Positions 12,362 through 22,737 of a stretch of DNA of 64,000 nucleotides are shown here, one piece after another. The stretch covers positions 1 through 64,000 of the forward strand of contig JAETSX010000001.1 of NCBI GenBank assembly GCA_021769425.1. The letters are read 5' to 3'. The translations under genes were made by a program, and so were the position numbers. Position 1 is the first letter of the stretch. Each line of letters starts with the position of its first letter. A model generated the notes under the pieces. It ran no database searches, was not told the origin of the DNA, and was given only the letters and a program-made list of their open reading frames with translations. Source of the stretch: Eubacterium sp. (lineage in GTDB: Bacteria > Bacillota > Clostridia > Lachnospirales > Lachnospiraceae).

Positions 12362-13237
12362 CTATTGATTTTGCACATAATCCAAAAATTTTTTCAAAAC
12401 CGGCGGCTGATACTGGCCTTTTAACTGCGCCATATAGATGTAGCGTTCGATCAAAGGCTCCGTAATATTCAAGGTTTTCACATCCAGATATTTTAACACC
12501 GGAACTTCCGGCATCACTGCAATTCCGAAATTTCCGGCCACAAGCCCCGCCATGGCGCTATCCTCTTCAATCTCATAGGCGATCTTAGGCTCAATCCCAG
12601 CCATGTCAAACATTTTCACAATGGTAGGGCGAAGGCCGCTGGATCTGGTGAAAAATATCTGGGGATAATCTGCCGTCTCCTTCAGAGAAATTCCGTCTTT
12701 TCCTGCCAGGGGATGATCCTTTGCAACAACCACTACCAGCTTTTCCTCCGCCACCGGTTCAAACGCCAGCTGCTTCTCTTCTTCTTTTCTGGAACAGAAA
12801 GCCACGTCATATTTTTCTTCCTTCAACCCGCGGATGATTTCTATGGTATTCCCCACTGTAAACCGAAACTGCACATCCATCTGGGGATTGTCTTCCATAA
12901 AATGCCGCACCAGCCTTGGCACAAATTCCAGCCCCAGAGTATAAATATATGCCAGGTCAATGACGCCGGAATTCCTGCCTGTCAGCGCCTTGGTCTTTTT
13001 AATTCCCACTTCTAAGGACTGCAGGGATTCCCGGGCATGTTCCAAAAATACTTTTCCATATTTGGTCAAAACCACATTGCGCCCTCTTTTTTCAAAAAGC
13101 TCTGTCTCCAGTTCCTCTTCCAGCTTGGCAATGGCATGGCTTAAGCTTGGCTGGGTGATGGACAGTATTTCCGCTGCTCTGGAATAATGCTCTGTCTCTG
13201 CCAATGTTACGAAATAATAAAGCTGACTTAGATTCAT
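12362..13237 (-). CDS. LysR-family transcriptional regulator
   Basis: N-term HTH MNLSQLYYFVTLAETEHYSRAAEILSITQPSLSHAIAKLEEELETELFEKRGR. Confidence 0.95.
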   Translation of the reverse strand: MNLSQLYYFVTLAETEHYSRAAEILSITQPSLSHAIAKLEEELETELFEKRGRNVVLTKYGKVFLEHARESLQSLEVGIKKTKALTGRNSGVIDLAYIYTLGLEFVPRLVRHFMEDNPQMDVQFRFTVGNTIEIIRGLKEEKYDVAFCSRKEEEKQLAFEPVAEEKLVVVVAKDHPLAGKDGISLKETADYPQIFFTRSSGLRPTIVKMFDMAGIEPKIAYEIEEDSAMAGLVAGNFGIAVMPEVPVLKYLDVKTLNITEPLIERYIYMAQLKGQYQPPVLKKFLDYVQNQ

Positions 13238-13540
13238 CTTCTGCACATATCCTTTCTGAAACGAAATTTCAAATCCCACAGGGCAGTCTGCCCGCCAAAT
13301 GCACTCTGAATATTATCATACCAAAATTCATGCACGTTTTCTATAGATTTTAACAAAAATATCAATTTGTTTTCTGATTCTTTATCCATTATACTGAATG
13401 CAACGAATATACCAGGGCTGCCCGTACCTGGATATATGCTATATTAACAACCTCTCAAACCTATTTTTTTGTCATTCCTGCACAATGCACCGCAGCAGGG
13501 GCGGCAATATGACACTTTAAAAACCTGGGGGTAATGATCC

Positions 13541-15547
13541 ATGAAAAATGAGTACAAACATATTTTTGAACCCTTTACCGTCAAGCGCATGACCATGAAA
13601 AACAGGATTGTCATGACGCCCATGGGAACAAACTACGGTGAGCAGAACGGCGAAATGAGTTTTCTGCACATCAATTACTATGAACAGCGTGCCAAAGGCG
13701 GCACGGGGCTGATTATTGTGGAAAATGCCAGCGTATTTTCTCCGCAGGGCTCCAATGGGACGACCCAGCTGCGCATTGACCATGACAGCTATATTCCCAG
13801 ATTGTATAAATTGTGCGAAACCATACATAAGCACGGCGCCTGCATCGCCATCCAGATCAATCATGCCGGCGCTTCCGCACAGGCCCAACGCACCGGAATA
13901 CAGCCGGTTTCCGCTTCTGATATTCCTTCCAAAGAAGGCGGAGAAATTCCCCGCCCTCTGACCAAAGAAGAAATTCTGGAAATTGTGGAAAAATACGGAA
14001 AAGCGGCAAAACGCGCCCAGACAGCAGGATTTGACGCCGTGGAAATTCATGCGGGCCACTCTTATCTGCTGAGCCAGTTCCTTTCACCGCTGACCAACAA
14101 GCGGACAGATGAATTCGGCGGCTCACCAGAGAACCGCGCCCGTTTTGCCAGACTGGTTATCGAGGAAGTCCGCAGGCAGGTAGGTCCCTTCTTCCCCATT
14201 TTCGTCCGGTTAAGCGCCGATGAATTTATGGAAGGCGGAAACACGTTAGAGGACACATTGGAATACTTACAGTATTTTGAAAAAGAGGTGGATGTATTTG
14301 ACGTATCTGCAGGTCTAAACGGTTCCATTCAGTACCAGATTGACGCCAATTATCTGGCAGACGGCTGGCGCTCCTACATGGCAAAAGCAGTGAAAGAACG
14401 TTACAATAAGCCCTGTATGACTATGGGAAACATCCGTGATCCCAGGATTGCAGACGATATCCTGGCAAAAGGAGACGCTGATTTAATCGGCATCGGCCGT
14501 GGATTGATTGCAGACCCGGAGTGGGTTAACAAAGTAGAATTCGGCGATGTACAGGATATCCGCAAATGCATTTCCTGCAACATCGGCTGCGCCGGACACC
14601 GAATTGGCATTAACCGCCCTATCCGCTGTACAATTAACCCCGGCGTAAACACCGGCGAGGATTACAAGAAAAAACATGTAAAACGGCAATGCAACGTAGT
14701 CGTCATCGGCGCAGGAACGGCTGGATTAGAAGCCGCATGCACCGCTGCGGAAGTTGGCTGCACTACTTTCGTTATTGAGAAAAAACCTTACCTGGGCGGC
14801 CTGGCTGCCGAAATCTCCAAGATTCCGGACAAAAACCGCCTGGCAGACTTTCCCAATTATCTGATACACCGTGCAGAAAAAATGAAAAACCTGTTTATCT
14901 TTAAAAATACGGAAGCAACCATTGATCAGATCGAGAGCCTGCATCCTGACATTATTGTCAACGCCACCGGCTCCAGCCCGCTTCTTCCGCCCATCAAAGG
15001 GCTGCACGATGTCATTGACAAAGAAAACGGAAAAGTTTCTTCTATATTAAATATGATAAACCACGTAGTCTCCGATGACTATCCGGAAGATATGTCCGGC
15101 AAAAAAGTCGTTGTCATCGGCGGAGGCGCCGTGGGCCTGGATGTGGTGGAATATTTTGCACCCCGGGGCGCTGATGTGAGCATTGTAGAAATGATGCCCA
15201 TCATTGGGAACGGGATCGATCCGGTATCCAAAACAGGAACATTTAATCTAATGGAAAAGCACGGGGTAAAACAGTTTACCAACACTGCTCTTCTGGAAGT
15301 GAAAGAAAGTTCTTTCCTGGTGAAAAACCCTGACGGAACCGAAGAGGAACTTACCTTTGATTATGGCTTTGTATGCCTTGGTATGCGTGCAAACAACCCT
15401 ATTTTAAAACAATTGCAGGATAATTTTGACACTGGAAAAACAGAAATTATGAATGTAGGGGACAGCGTCCGGGCGAGAAGGATTATTGAAGGCACAGAAG
15501 AAGGCCGTAATATTCTGAACGTTCTAGATAAGCGGAATTTTATTTAG
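13541..15547 (+). CDS. NADH:flavin oxidoreductase / 2-enoate or 2,4-dienoyl-CoA reductase-type (OYE TIM barrel, 4Fe-4S, FAD/NAD domains)
   Basis: OYE barrel (GFDAVEIHAGHSYLLSQFLSPLTNKRTDEFGGSPENRARF), Fe-S Cys motif CISCNIGCAGHR...RCTINP, Rossmann motifs VVVIGAGTAGLEAA and VVVIGGGAVGLDVVEY. Confidence 0.95.
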   Translation: MKNEYKHIFEPFTVKRMTMKNRIVMTPMGTNYGEQNGEMSFLHINYYEQRAKGGTGLIIVENASVFSPQGSNGTTQLRIDHDSYIPRLYKLCETIHKHGACIAIQINHAGASAQAQRTGIQPVSASDIPSKEGGEIPRPLTKEEILEIVEKYGKAAKRAQTAGFDAVEIHAGHSYLLSQFLSPLTNKRTDEFGGSPENRARFARLVIEEVRRQVGPFFPIFVRLSADEFMEGGNTLEDTLEYLQYFEKEVDVFDVSAGLNGSIQYQIDANYLADGWRSYMAKAVKERYNKPCMTMGNIRDPRIADDILAKGDADLIGIGRGLIADPEWVNKVEFGDVQDIRKCISCNIGCAGHRIGINRPIRCTINPGVNTGEDYKKKHVKRQCNVVVIGAGTAGLEAACTAAEVGCTTFVIEKKPYLGGLAAEISKIPDKNRLADFPNYLIHRAEKMKNLFIFKNTEATIDQIESLHPDIIVNATGSSPLLPPIKGLHDVIDKENGKVSSILNMINHVVSDDYPEDMSGKKVVVIGGGAVGLDVVEYFAPRGADVSIVEMMPIIGNGIDPVSKTGTFNLMEKHGVKQFTNTALLEVKESSFLVKNPDGTEEELTFDYGFVCLGMRANNPILKQLQDNFDTGKTEIMNVGDSVRARRIIEGTEEGRNILNVLDKRNFI

Positions 15548-15571
15548 AAACTGCATCGGCTGTTGGGAAGA

Positions 15572-15664
15572 GGCCGTCGGGAAATGAAAAATTTCCACAA
15601 TATATAGTTGCGATTTTTAATATCGCAACTATATATTGTATGCAAATTCCATTTTCCGACGGCT
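15572..15664. terminator. Long nested hairpin downstream of the OYE gene (terminator-like)
   Basis: Outer stem gccgtcgggaaatg/cattttccgacggc and inner 18-bp stem acaatatatagttgcgat/atcgcaactatatattgt. Confidence 0.7.
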
Positions 15665-15868
15665 TCTTTATTTTCTCTCCTGCATATCTTACAGGTTGAA
15701 TTTAAACCTTAGGAATTATAGGAAAATAACTGACGCATCTTAACTTGTCTATTCCACCGATTGTGCGTGTTAAAAGGCCTCGCTGCAGCCCGCTATTCCT
15801 GCGTTTTTTGACATGCACCCTCAAAGAAATATCCTTTGCCGTCTGCATCAGTTATATTTCTACAGCCC

Positions 15869-16657
15869 CTACCGTTTTTCATCTAATTCCATCAGACGCT
15901 GTACCAGCTCCTCACAGATTTCCAGTTCACTCTTTTTGTCTGTCTCTATGATAACGTCTGCAGCGGCCTCATATTTCTCTCTTCTCTTTTCCATCAATTC
16001 TGTAATAAAAGAAACGTTTTTGTTATTTTCCAGCAGCGGCCTGTCATGACTGTCTTTCACCCGGTGATAAATCGTTTCCGGACTTGCCGTTAAGAGAACG
16101 ACTCTTCCGTTTTTTTTCATCTCAGCCACATTGTTTTCCCGCATCGGCGTTCCGCCGCCGCAGGAAATTACCACGTTATTCTTTGACTGCATTTCTATCA
16201 GAAGACTTGTCTCCAGGTTGCGGAAATATTCTTCCCCATACACTGCGAAAATATCTGATATGCTCATTCCTTCCCGCTCTGAAATAATCTGATCCATCTC
16301 CACGGTTTCCATGGCAAACATCGTGCTTAAATAATCGGATATAGTAGACTTTCCGCTTCCCATAAATCCAATCAGAACAATATTATAGTGAAACAGATGT
16401 CTGGCCTGTATCTTCTTGCTGTTATAGGTAATACGCTGAAAGATATCCAAAATCTCTTTGGCATGTCTCTTACCTTCCAGCTCTTTTTCTAATTTCCGGT
16501 TCTGCCGTTTCTCCTGCTCCGGCTGAATAATCTGCATATTATGGGATTCTTTATATTTCATAATATCTTCTACAATGGCATTTCTTTTCAAAAGACATTC
16601 CAAAATCTGTTCATCGCATACTGACAGCCTGACGCGCAATTCATCTAAATGATTCAT
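15869..16657 (-). CDS. Chorismate mutase (AroQ)-shikimate kinase (AroK) fusion
   Basis: N-term MNHLDELRVRLSVCDEQILECLLKRNAIVEDIMKYK (CM type II) followed by NIVLIGFMGSGKSTISDYLS and DQIISEREGMSISDIFAVYGEEYFRNLE, CGGGTP (shikimate kinase). Confidence 0.88.
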   Translation of the reverse strand: MNHLDELRVRLSVCDEQILECLLKRNAIVEDIMKYKESHNMQIIQPEQEKRQNRKLEKELEGKRHAKEILDIFQRITYNSKKIQARHLFHYNIVLIGFMGSGKSTISDYLSTMFAMETVEMDQIISEREGMSISDIFAVYGEEYFRNLETSLLIEMQSKNNVVISCGGGTPMRENNVAEMKKNGRVVLLTASPETIYHRVKDSHDRPLLENNKNVSFITELMEKRREKYEAAADVIIETDKKSELEICEELVQRLMELDEKR

Positions 16658-16958
16658 GATTTCCTCCATTCGTGCTTTTGCTTTGCCTCTCCTCTGAAAA
16701 CAACAGACTAATTATAGCAATTCCCCCTCTGCATTGCAATAAAAAAATGTAAAAGTCCGGGAACCGATGGCTTTTTTCGTCCTAATCCCTTCCTGACCTG
16801 GAATCTTGTGAGTCCAGACATTGACATATTTTGCATTATCTATTAAGATATTTCATGGGATATTTGCCCTTTTTGAAAGAACAGAAACCTGCAGGCAAAT
16901 TTGTCTCACAGGCAGAGCAAAACAAGCACACATCAACTATACATCGTTTAAGGAGAAT

Positions 16959-17996
16959 ATGACTATGAGTTTTACTTTTTTAAAACAGCTTCCAACCCCG
17001 GAAGAAATCAAACAGGAATATGCCTTATCACCATCAGCGGCTCAGACAAAAGCAGAACGTGACAGGCTTGTCAAAGACATCATTACCGGCCAGTCAGACA
17101 AATTCCTTGTCATTATAGGTCCCTGTTCTGCTGACAATGAAGACGCCGTCTGCGATTATATCAGCCGTCTCTGCAAAGTCCAGGAAAAAGTAGCTGACCG
17201 CCTGGTGATTGTTCCCCGCATTTACACCAATAAACCCAGGACTACGGGAGAGGGATACAAAGGCATAGCCCACCAGCCGGATCCGGAAAAACGTCCGGAT
17301 ATGCTTGCCGGCCTGATTGCCATGCGCAAAATGCATATCCGCGCATTAGAGGAAAGCGGCCTTTCCTCTGCAGACGAAATGCTTTATCCGGAAAACTGGC
17401 CCTATGTGGAAGATTTGCTGTCTTATGTTGCTATCGGAGCGCGTTCTGTAGAAGATCAGCACCACCGCCTGACCGTCAGCGGTTTTGACGTGCCTGCCGG
17501 CATGAAAAACCCCACCAGCGGAGACTTTTCCGTTATGCTGAATTCCGTATATGCCGGCCAGCATCCCCATCATTTTGTGTTTCGGGGATATGAAGTAAGC
17601 ACTACCGGAAATCCCCTGGCTCATGTGGTATTACGGGGCGCTGTCAATAAACGGGGCATCTGTATCCCCAACTATCATTATGAGGATTTGGAACGGCTGA
17701 TCCAAATGTACGATAAAATGGATCTACTAAATCCCGCCGCCATTATTGATGCCAACCATTCCAACTCCAACAAACAATATGAACAGCAGATACGTATTGT
17801 AAAAGAGATTATGCATAACCGCAAAATCTCACCGGAGCTGAAAAAACTGGTAAAGGGAGTTATGATTGAAAGCTATCTGGAGGCAGGATGCCAGAAAGTC
17901 GGAGAACATGTCTACGGAAAATCCATTACCGATCCCTGTCTTGGATGGCAGGAATCGGAAGAACTGATTTATCAAATTGCCGAAATGAACGATTAA
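16959..17996 (+). CDS. 3-deoxy-7-phosphoheptulonate (DAHP) synthase, AroG/F type
   Basis: VIIGPCSADNEDAV, RIYTNKPRTTGEGYKG, ARSVEDQHHR, NPTSGDFSVMLNS, DANHSNSNK; start behind aaggag. Confidence 0.95.
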   Translation: MTMSFTFLKQLPTPEEIKQEYALSPSAAQTKAERDRLVKDIITGQSDKFLVIIGPCSADNEDAVCDYISRLCKVQEKVADRLVIVPRIYTNKPRTTGEGYKGIAHQPDPEKRPDMLAGLIAMRKMHIRALEESGLSSADEMLYPENWPYVEDLLSYVAIGARSVEDQHHRLTVSGFDVPAGMKNPTSGDFSVMLNSVYAGQHPHHFVFRGYEVSTTGNPLAHVVLRGAVNKRGICIPNYHYEDLERLIQMYDKMDLLNPAAIIDANHSNSNKQYEQQIRIVKEIMHNRKISPELKKLVKGVMIESYLEAGCQKVGEHVYGKSITDPCLGWQESEELIYQIAEMND

Positions 17997-18143
17997 GAAA
18001 TAGAGGTACTTTTCAAGTACACGCCATATTACCTCAAACAATCTATATTTCAATACGCAGAAAATACCGGATTGCCCCGTTTGTATTAAGAAAGGGCAGT
18101 ACGGTATTCATCCGTATTCAAAGACAGAAAGTTCCATGCAGCG

Positions 18144-19025
18144 CTAACTTCTCGGATGAGTTCTCGCATAAACCTCCCGCAGGCGGTTTCCGGTCATTTG
18201 CGCATACATCTGAGTAGTTGAAATATCTGAATGCCCCAGCATCTCTTTCACGGAATGAAGATCTGCGCCATTGCTTACCAGATGAACCGCAAAAGAATGC
18301 CGCAGAGTATGAGGCGTCAGTTCTCTGGTAATCCCGGCTTTCCTGCCATAGGCTTTCACCAGCTTCCAGAATCCCTGGCGGCTCATGGCCCGCCCGGAGC
18401 AATTGGTAAACAGACAAGAACTGTCTTCATCTGTCATTGCAGGGCGCCCCTTTTCCAGATACAGCTCCAACGCCTGCTTTGCCACCGTTCCAAAAGGAAC
18501 AATCCGTTCCTTCATTCCTTCCCGGCAGACAATATATTCCATCTGCAGATTCACATCCGATACTTCCAAAGAAATCAATTCCGATACCCGGATACCTGTG
18601 GCGTACAGAAGTTCCAGCATGGCGCTGTCCCGCAGTTCTTTCGGCGTTTTGCCTTTTGCTTCTTCCAGTAACCGGCTCGTCTCTTCTTTCGTCAAAATGA
18701 TCGGCGCTTTTTTCTCCACTTTCGGCGCCTTTAACTCCTCTGCCGCATCTGCGTCTACCAGCCCCTCTTTCTTCAAATAATGAAAAAAAGCTTTCAGAGC
18801 CGCAATACTCCTGGAAATGGTGGAAGGCTTCCTGCCCTGCTTCTCCTGAAATAAAATATAGGAATTCAGCATAATTGCTGTGATCTGATTTACCTCTTCG
18901 ATTCCCTGTTCCATGAAATACTGATTCATTTTATTCAAGTCCCGCTTATAGGAAACTACCGTATTGTAAGAAGTTTTCCGAACCTCTTCCAAATATTGCA
19001 CGAACCTTTGAATCTCACACGTCAT
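18144..19025 (-). CDS. xerD: Tyrosine recombinase XerD
   Basis: LLYATGIRVSELISL, HTLRHSFAVHLVSNGADLHSVKEMLGHSDISTTQMYAQM. Confidence 0.93.
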   Translation of the reverse strand: MTCEIQRFVQYLEEVRKTSYNTVVSYKRDLNKMNQYFMEQGIEEVNQITAIMLNSYILFQEKQGRKPSTISRSIAALKAFFHYLKKEGLVDADAAEELKAPKVEKKAPIILTKEETSRLLEEAKGKTPKELRDSAMLELLYATGIRVSELISLEVSDVNLQMEYIVCREGMKERIVPFGTVAKQALELYLEKGRPAMTDEDSSCLFTNCSGRAMSRQGFWKLVKAYGRKAGITRELTPHTLRHSFAVHLVSNGADLHSVKEMLGHSDISTTQMYAQMTGNRLREVYARTHPRS

Positions 19026-19040
19026 AATTTACTACCTCAT

Positions 19041-19673
19041 TCAGAAAATTTTTAGTATATTTTTTAAAACCATAGGATTCACATAACTTTCCAGAAAGAT
19101 CCCGGCAGCAAACACCAACAGCAGGACGGCGAAAGATATTCCTCCCATTCCATATGCCAGTTTACGATCCATAATTTCTTTTCCTTCCCCGGCAGAACGC
19201 TGCCGAAGAAAAGCCGCCACATAACAATAACATACATAAACAGCAAGATAAAAGAAATATTGCGGAAACAGGCCGCCCAAAACCAGCACAATCCCTTTGA
19301 TCCCATATTTGGCAATCCCTATGGAAAGCATAAAACCCACGGAAAATCCCTGCCATCCCAAGACAAGAATCCCTCCGAAAATCCCAAAAGACGTAAAAAC
19401 CAGAACAAACAGCAATAGCAGCAAGGGCAGCCGTTCTCCCACAATGTAAAAAAAGAGATTCTGCCCATCCACCTGAACGTACTGAAACTTCTCAATAAAA
19501 TAATTATTCAGCACCCCTGCATTGAAAACTGCCTCCCACCCCATCAAATTCGCCGCAAAAATACCTGCAACAAAGGAAATCAGAAGAAATATCTTCATTA
19601 TTTTAATCCAGAGAGACTGATTTCTGACAACATCGTTCTTCTGCTTCCAGGAAAAACGCAACATTTTTTTCAT
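19041..19673 (-). CDS. spoIIM: Stage II sporulation protein M
   Basis: ~210 aa multi-TM protein, position next to xerD and nudix gene; SpoIIM-like FGGILVLGWQGFSVGFMLSI. Confidence 0.8.
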   Translation of the reverse strand: MKKMLRFSWKQKNDVVRNQSLWIKIMKIFLLISFVAGIFAANLMGWEAVFNAGVLNNYFIEKFQYVQVDGQNLFFYIVGERLPLLLLLFVLVFTSFGIFGGILVLGWQGFSVGFMLSIGIAKYGIKGIVLVLGGLFPQYFFYLAVYVCYCYVAAFLRQRSAGEGKEIMDRKLAYGMGGISFAVLLLVFAAGIFLESYVNPMVLKNILKIF

Positions 19674-19723
19674 AGACTTCTCATTCTTTTTTCTTAAATC
19701 TTATGCAAGTCCCTGAAAAAAAA

Positions 19724-20266
19724 TTATCTGAATTTGTTCTTATATGCCATAATTGCCGCCACTGTCTTAGCGTCCTGTATCACGCCCTGGTAAATCAGCG
19801 TACACAATTCTTCCAAAGTATGAGGTTCTAAATCTATAAATTCCCCCTCATCCAAATGCTGACGCGCCGGAATCAGTTCCCGGGCCGCATATACGTCCAC
19901 CAGTTCATTGCAGAAAGCAACCGTAGTGCGCAGTGAAATCAGAAATTCCAGATTCTCGCACCGATACCCGGTCTCTTCCTCCAGTTCCCGGGCTGCGCAC
20001 TCAATGGTGGGCTCTGTCTTAGAATCCCTTGCCCCGGCAGGAATCTCAAGGGTAAACCGATCCAGGGCATTGCGGTACTGACGGACCATCAGAATCTTCC
20101 CATCTGCCATCACAGGCACCACGGCTGCCGCGCCTTTTCTATGTTCCACATAATCCCATTTTTCTATTTTGCCGTCCGGAAGTTCCATATAATCCGAATA
20201 GATATCCAAAATCGCTCCCTCATGCTCCAACACCCTTTTGGTTCTTTTTATTAATGGCTGTTTCAT
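19724..20266 (-). CDS. NUDIX hydrolase, ADP-ribose pyrophosphatase type
   Basis: Nudix box GARDSKTEPTIECAARELEEETGYRCENLEF; VRQYRNALDRFTLEIPAG. Confidence 0.92.
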   Translation of the reverse strand: MKQPLIKRTKRVLEHEGAILDIYSDYMELPDGKIEKWDYVEHRKGAAAVVPVMADGKILMVRQYRNALDRFTLEIPAGARDSKTEPTIECAARELEEETGYRCENLEFLISLRTTVAFCNELVDVYAARELIPARQHLDEGEFIDLEPHTLEELCTLIYQGVIQDAKTVAAIMAYKNKFR

Positions 20267-20404
20267 ACTTATATCCTCCCAAGCCGTTTCCATGACTTTT
20301 CTGCAATTCAAAGACCGCCAACGAAATGTTGACGGCCTGATAATTCTGGCATATGGGATAACCTTTCATCCGAAGATTGTCCACTTTCCCAAATTGTGCA
20401 ACCC

Positions 20405-21952
20405 CTACTTAGCGTAATCTGTCACACGGGACTCACGAATTACATTGACTTTAATCTGACCTGGATATTCCAATTCATTTTCAATCTGCTTTGAAATATC
20501 ACGCGCTAACAAAACCATATCAGCATCCGTAATCTGATCAGGAACTACCATAATTCGAATCTCTCTACCTGCCTGAATAGCAAAAGACTTATCAACACCC
20601 TTAAAACCATTAGCAATATCTTCTAACTGTTTCAATCTGTTTGAATATGTTTCCAATGTTTCTCTTCTTGCCCCCGGTCTTGCTGCTGAAATGGCATCAG
20701 CGGCCTGTACCAGACAAGCAATCAAAGATTCTGCTTCCACATCTCCGTGATGTGCTTCCACTGCATTAACTATGGTGGGACTCTCTTTGTACTTTCTACA
20801 CAAATCCACACCAATCTGAATATGTGAGCCTTCCATTTCATGGTCAACAGATTTCCCGATATCGTGTAGCAGGCCAGCCCGTTTCGCTACCCTTGCATCC
20901 ACGCCAAGTTCTGCTGCCAGTAACCCGGAAAGCTGGGCTACTTCAATCGAATGTTTCAGAGCATTCTGCCCATAGCTTGTACGGAATTTCATCTTACCGA
21001 GCAAACGCACAAGTTCCGGGTGAATTCCATGCACTCCGACTTCCAGGGTAGCTGCCTCGCCTTCTTCCCGGATCATGGTCTCCACTTCCTTCTGGGCTTT
21101 CTCAACCATCTCTTCAATTCTTGCCGGATGGATCCGTCCATCCACAATCAGTTTCTCCAAAGCAATACGGGCAACCTCCCGCCGAACCGGATCGAAACCG
21201 GAAAGAATAACTGCTTCCGGTGTGTCGTCAATAATCAAATCCACCCCTGTCATTGTCTCCAATGTTCGGATATTTCTTCCTTCCCGACCAATAATCCGCC
21301 CTTTCATTTCATCATTGGGAAGCTGAACTACAGATATCGTAGTCTCGGCCACATGGTCCGCCGCACATTTCTGAATGGCAGTTACCACATATTCTCTTGC
21401 CTTCTTCCCAGCTTCTTCCTTTGCTTTGATTTCCATTTCTTTGATTAATTTTGCAGTATCAAGCTTCACATCATCTTCGACCATTTTTAAAAGATAATCT
21501 TTTGCCTGTTCAGAGGTTAATCCAGAGATTCTCTCCAGTTCCTGTACGCGCTCTTCGTGTAGTCTTGAAACTTCTGCTTTTTGTCTGTTAATTTCTTCTT
21601 CTTTCGCTGCAAATCCGGATTCCTTCTTCTCAATTGCTTCCAGCTTCCTATCCAGATTTTCTTCTTTCTGAATAATCCGCCGCTCATTGCGCTGAATCTC
21701 ATTTCTGCGTTCTTTGATTTCCTTGTCAAGATCATTCTTAGTCCTTATGGACTCTTCCTTAATCTCCAGCAAAGATTCACGCTTCTTGGTCTCCGCAGTC
21801 TTGACAGCTTCATCTATGATTTCCCTTGCCTTTTCTTCTGCGCTTCCAATCTTGGATTCAAACACGCGCTTACGGTATTCAAGCGTGGAAAAGTAGGTAA
21901 CAGGCACTGCAAGAATTAACGTGACTACTACAGCGATTAAAATTTGCGACAC
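20405..21952 (-). CDS. rny: Ribonuclease Y
   Basis: N-term TM plus coiled coil, KH domain ([19 protein letters not shown]), HD domain ([18 protein letters not shown]). Confidence 0.96.
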   Translation of the reverse strand: MSQILIAVVVTLILAVPVTYFSTLEYRKRVFESKIGSAEEKAREIIDEAVKTAETKKRESLLEIKEESIRTKNDLDKEIKERRNEIQRNERRIIQKEENLDRKLEAIEKKESGFAAKEEEINRQKAEVSRLHEERVQELERISGLTSEQAKDYLLKMVEDDVKLDTAKLIKEMEIKAKEEAGKKAREYVVTAIQKCAADHVAETTISVVQLPNDEMKGRIIGREGRNIRTLETMTGVDLIIDDTPEAVILSGFDPVRREVARIALEKLIVDGRIHPARIEEMVEKAQKEVETMIREEGEAATLEVGVHGIHPELVRLLGKMKFRTSYGQNALKHSIEVAQLSGLLAAELGVDARVAKRAGLLHDIGKSVDHEMEGSHIQIGVDLCRKYKESPTIVNAVEAHHGDVEAESLIACLVQAADAISAARPGARRETLETYSNRLKQLEDIANGFKGVDKSFAIQAGREIRIMVVPDQITDADMVLLARDISKQIENELEYPGQIKVNVIRESRVTDYAK

Positions 21953-22091
21953 AGGAGCACCTCCTTATTAAGTTTTCATTGTACATATAGCAAACTTTCA
22001 TCTCTAATATGTCATATACAATAAATTACAGTGTTGGTCCGCAATCTATGAACATGAATTACAACATATTGATTTTATACTTTTTTCCGCT

Positions 22092-22727
22092 TTATGTCAA
22101 GTAGTCTAATACATGCAAAATATCATCTGACTGAAAACCTTTCCTCATCAGAAATTGGTACATCCTCTGTTTTTCCTTTAAATCTGCTGTTTTGGCAGAG
22201 TAATGTTTCTTTTCCACCCACTTCAAAATCAATTCCTGCTCATTCTCCCTTTGGCGCTCTTCCTCCAGCGCCCGCTCTGCCATCTCCCTTCCGATTCCTT
22301 TTGCCATCAGCTCCATCTGTATCTTCCTGCGGCTCTTCTTCTCCATCTGATTCCTGACATAATTCCCTGCATACCGGCTGTCATCCAGATAATGATATCC
22401 TTTGACATAGGCAACAGCGTCTTCAATGACATCTTCCGGATAAAAGCCCTGGCGCAGCTTCTCTCTAATCTGCGTTTCTGTCCGATCCATCTTCTCCAAC
22501 AGATGCATCGTTCTTCTTCTGGCCCTCTTCCTTAAAATCTCACTGCAGATTTCTTCATACTGCTCATTGGAAAGCTCTGCATTCTCTTCCAGAGAATATC
22601 TTCGCACTTCTCCCCGATACAAAACAAAGCTTCTTCCATCCTCCAGAAAAATCCTTATCCGTTTCTTATCAAGCCCGGTCATCTGCACAATCTGCATTCT
22701 GATTCTCTCCTGATTCCATTCTGCCAT
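22092..22727 (-). CDS. recX: Regulatory protein RecX
   Basis: LDDSRYAGNYVRNQMEKKSRRKIQMELMAKGI; directly downstream of recA. Confidence 0.9.
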   Translation of the reverse strand: MAEWNQERIRMQIVQMTGLDKKRIRIFLEDGRSFVLYRGEVRRYSLEENAELSNEQYEEICSEILRKRARRRTMHLLEKMDRTETQIREKLRQGFYPEDVIEDAVAYVKGYHYLDDSRYAGNYVRNQMEKKSRRKIQMELMAKGIGREMAERALEEERQRENEQELILKWVEKKHYSAKTADLKEKQRMYQFLMRKGFQSDDILHVLDYLT

Positions 22728-22737
22728 CTTCCTTCAC

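Noticed and set aside
18144-19025. Integrase marking a genomic island
   Set aside because: The tyrosine recombinase reads as housekeeping XerD (next to spoIIM and a nudix gene); no att-like repeats or island cargo seen.
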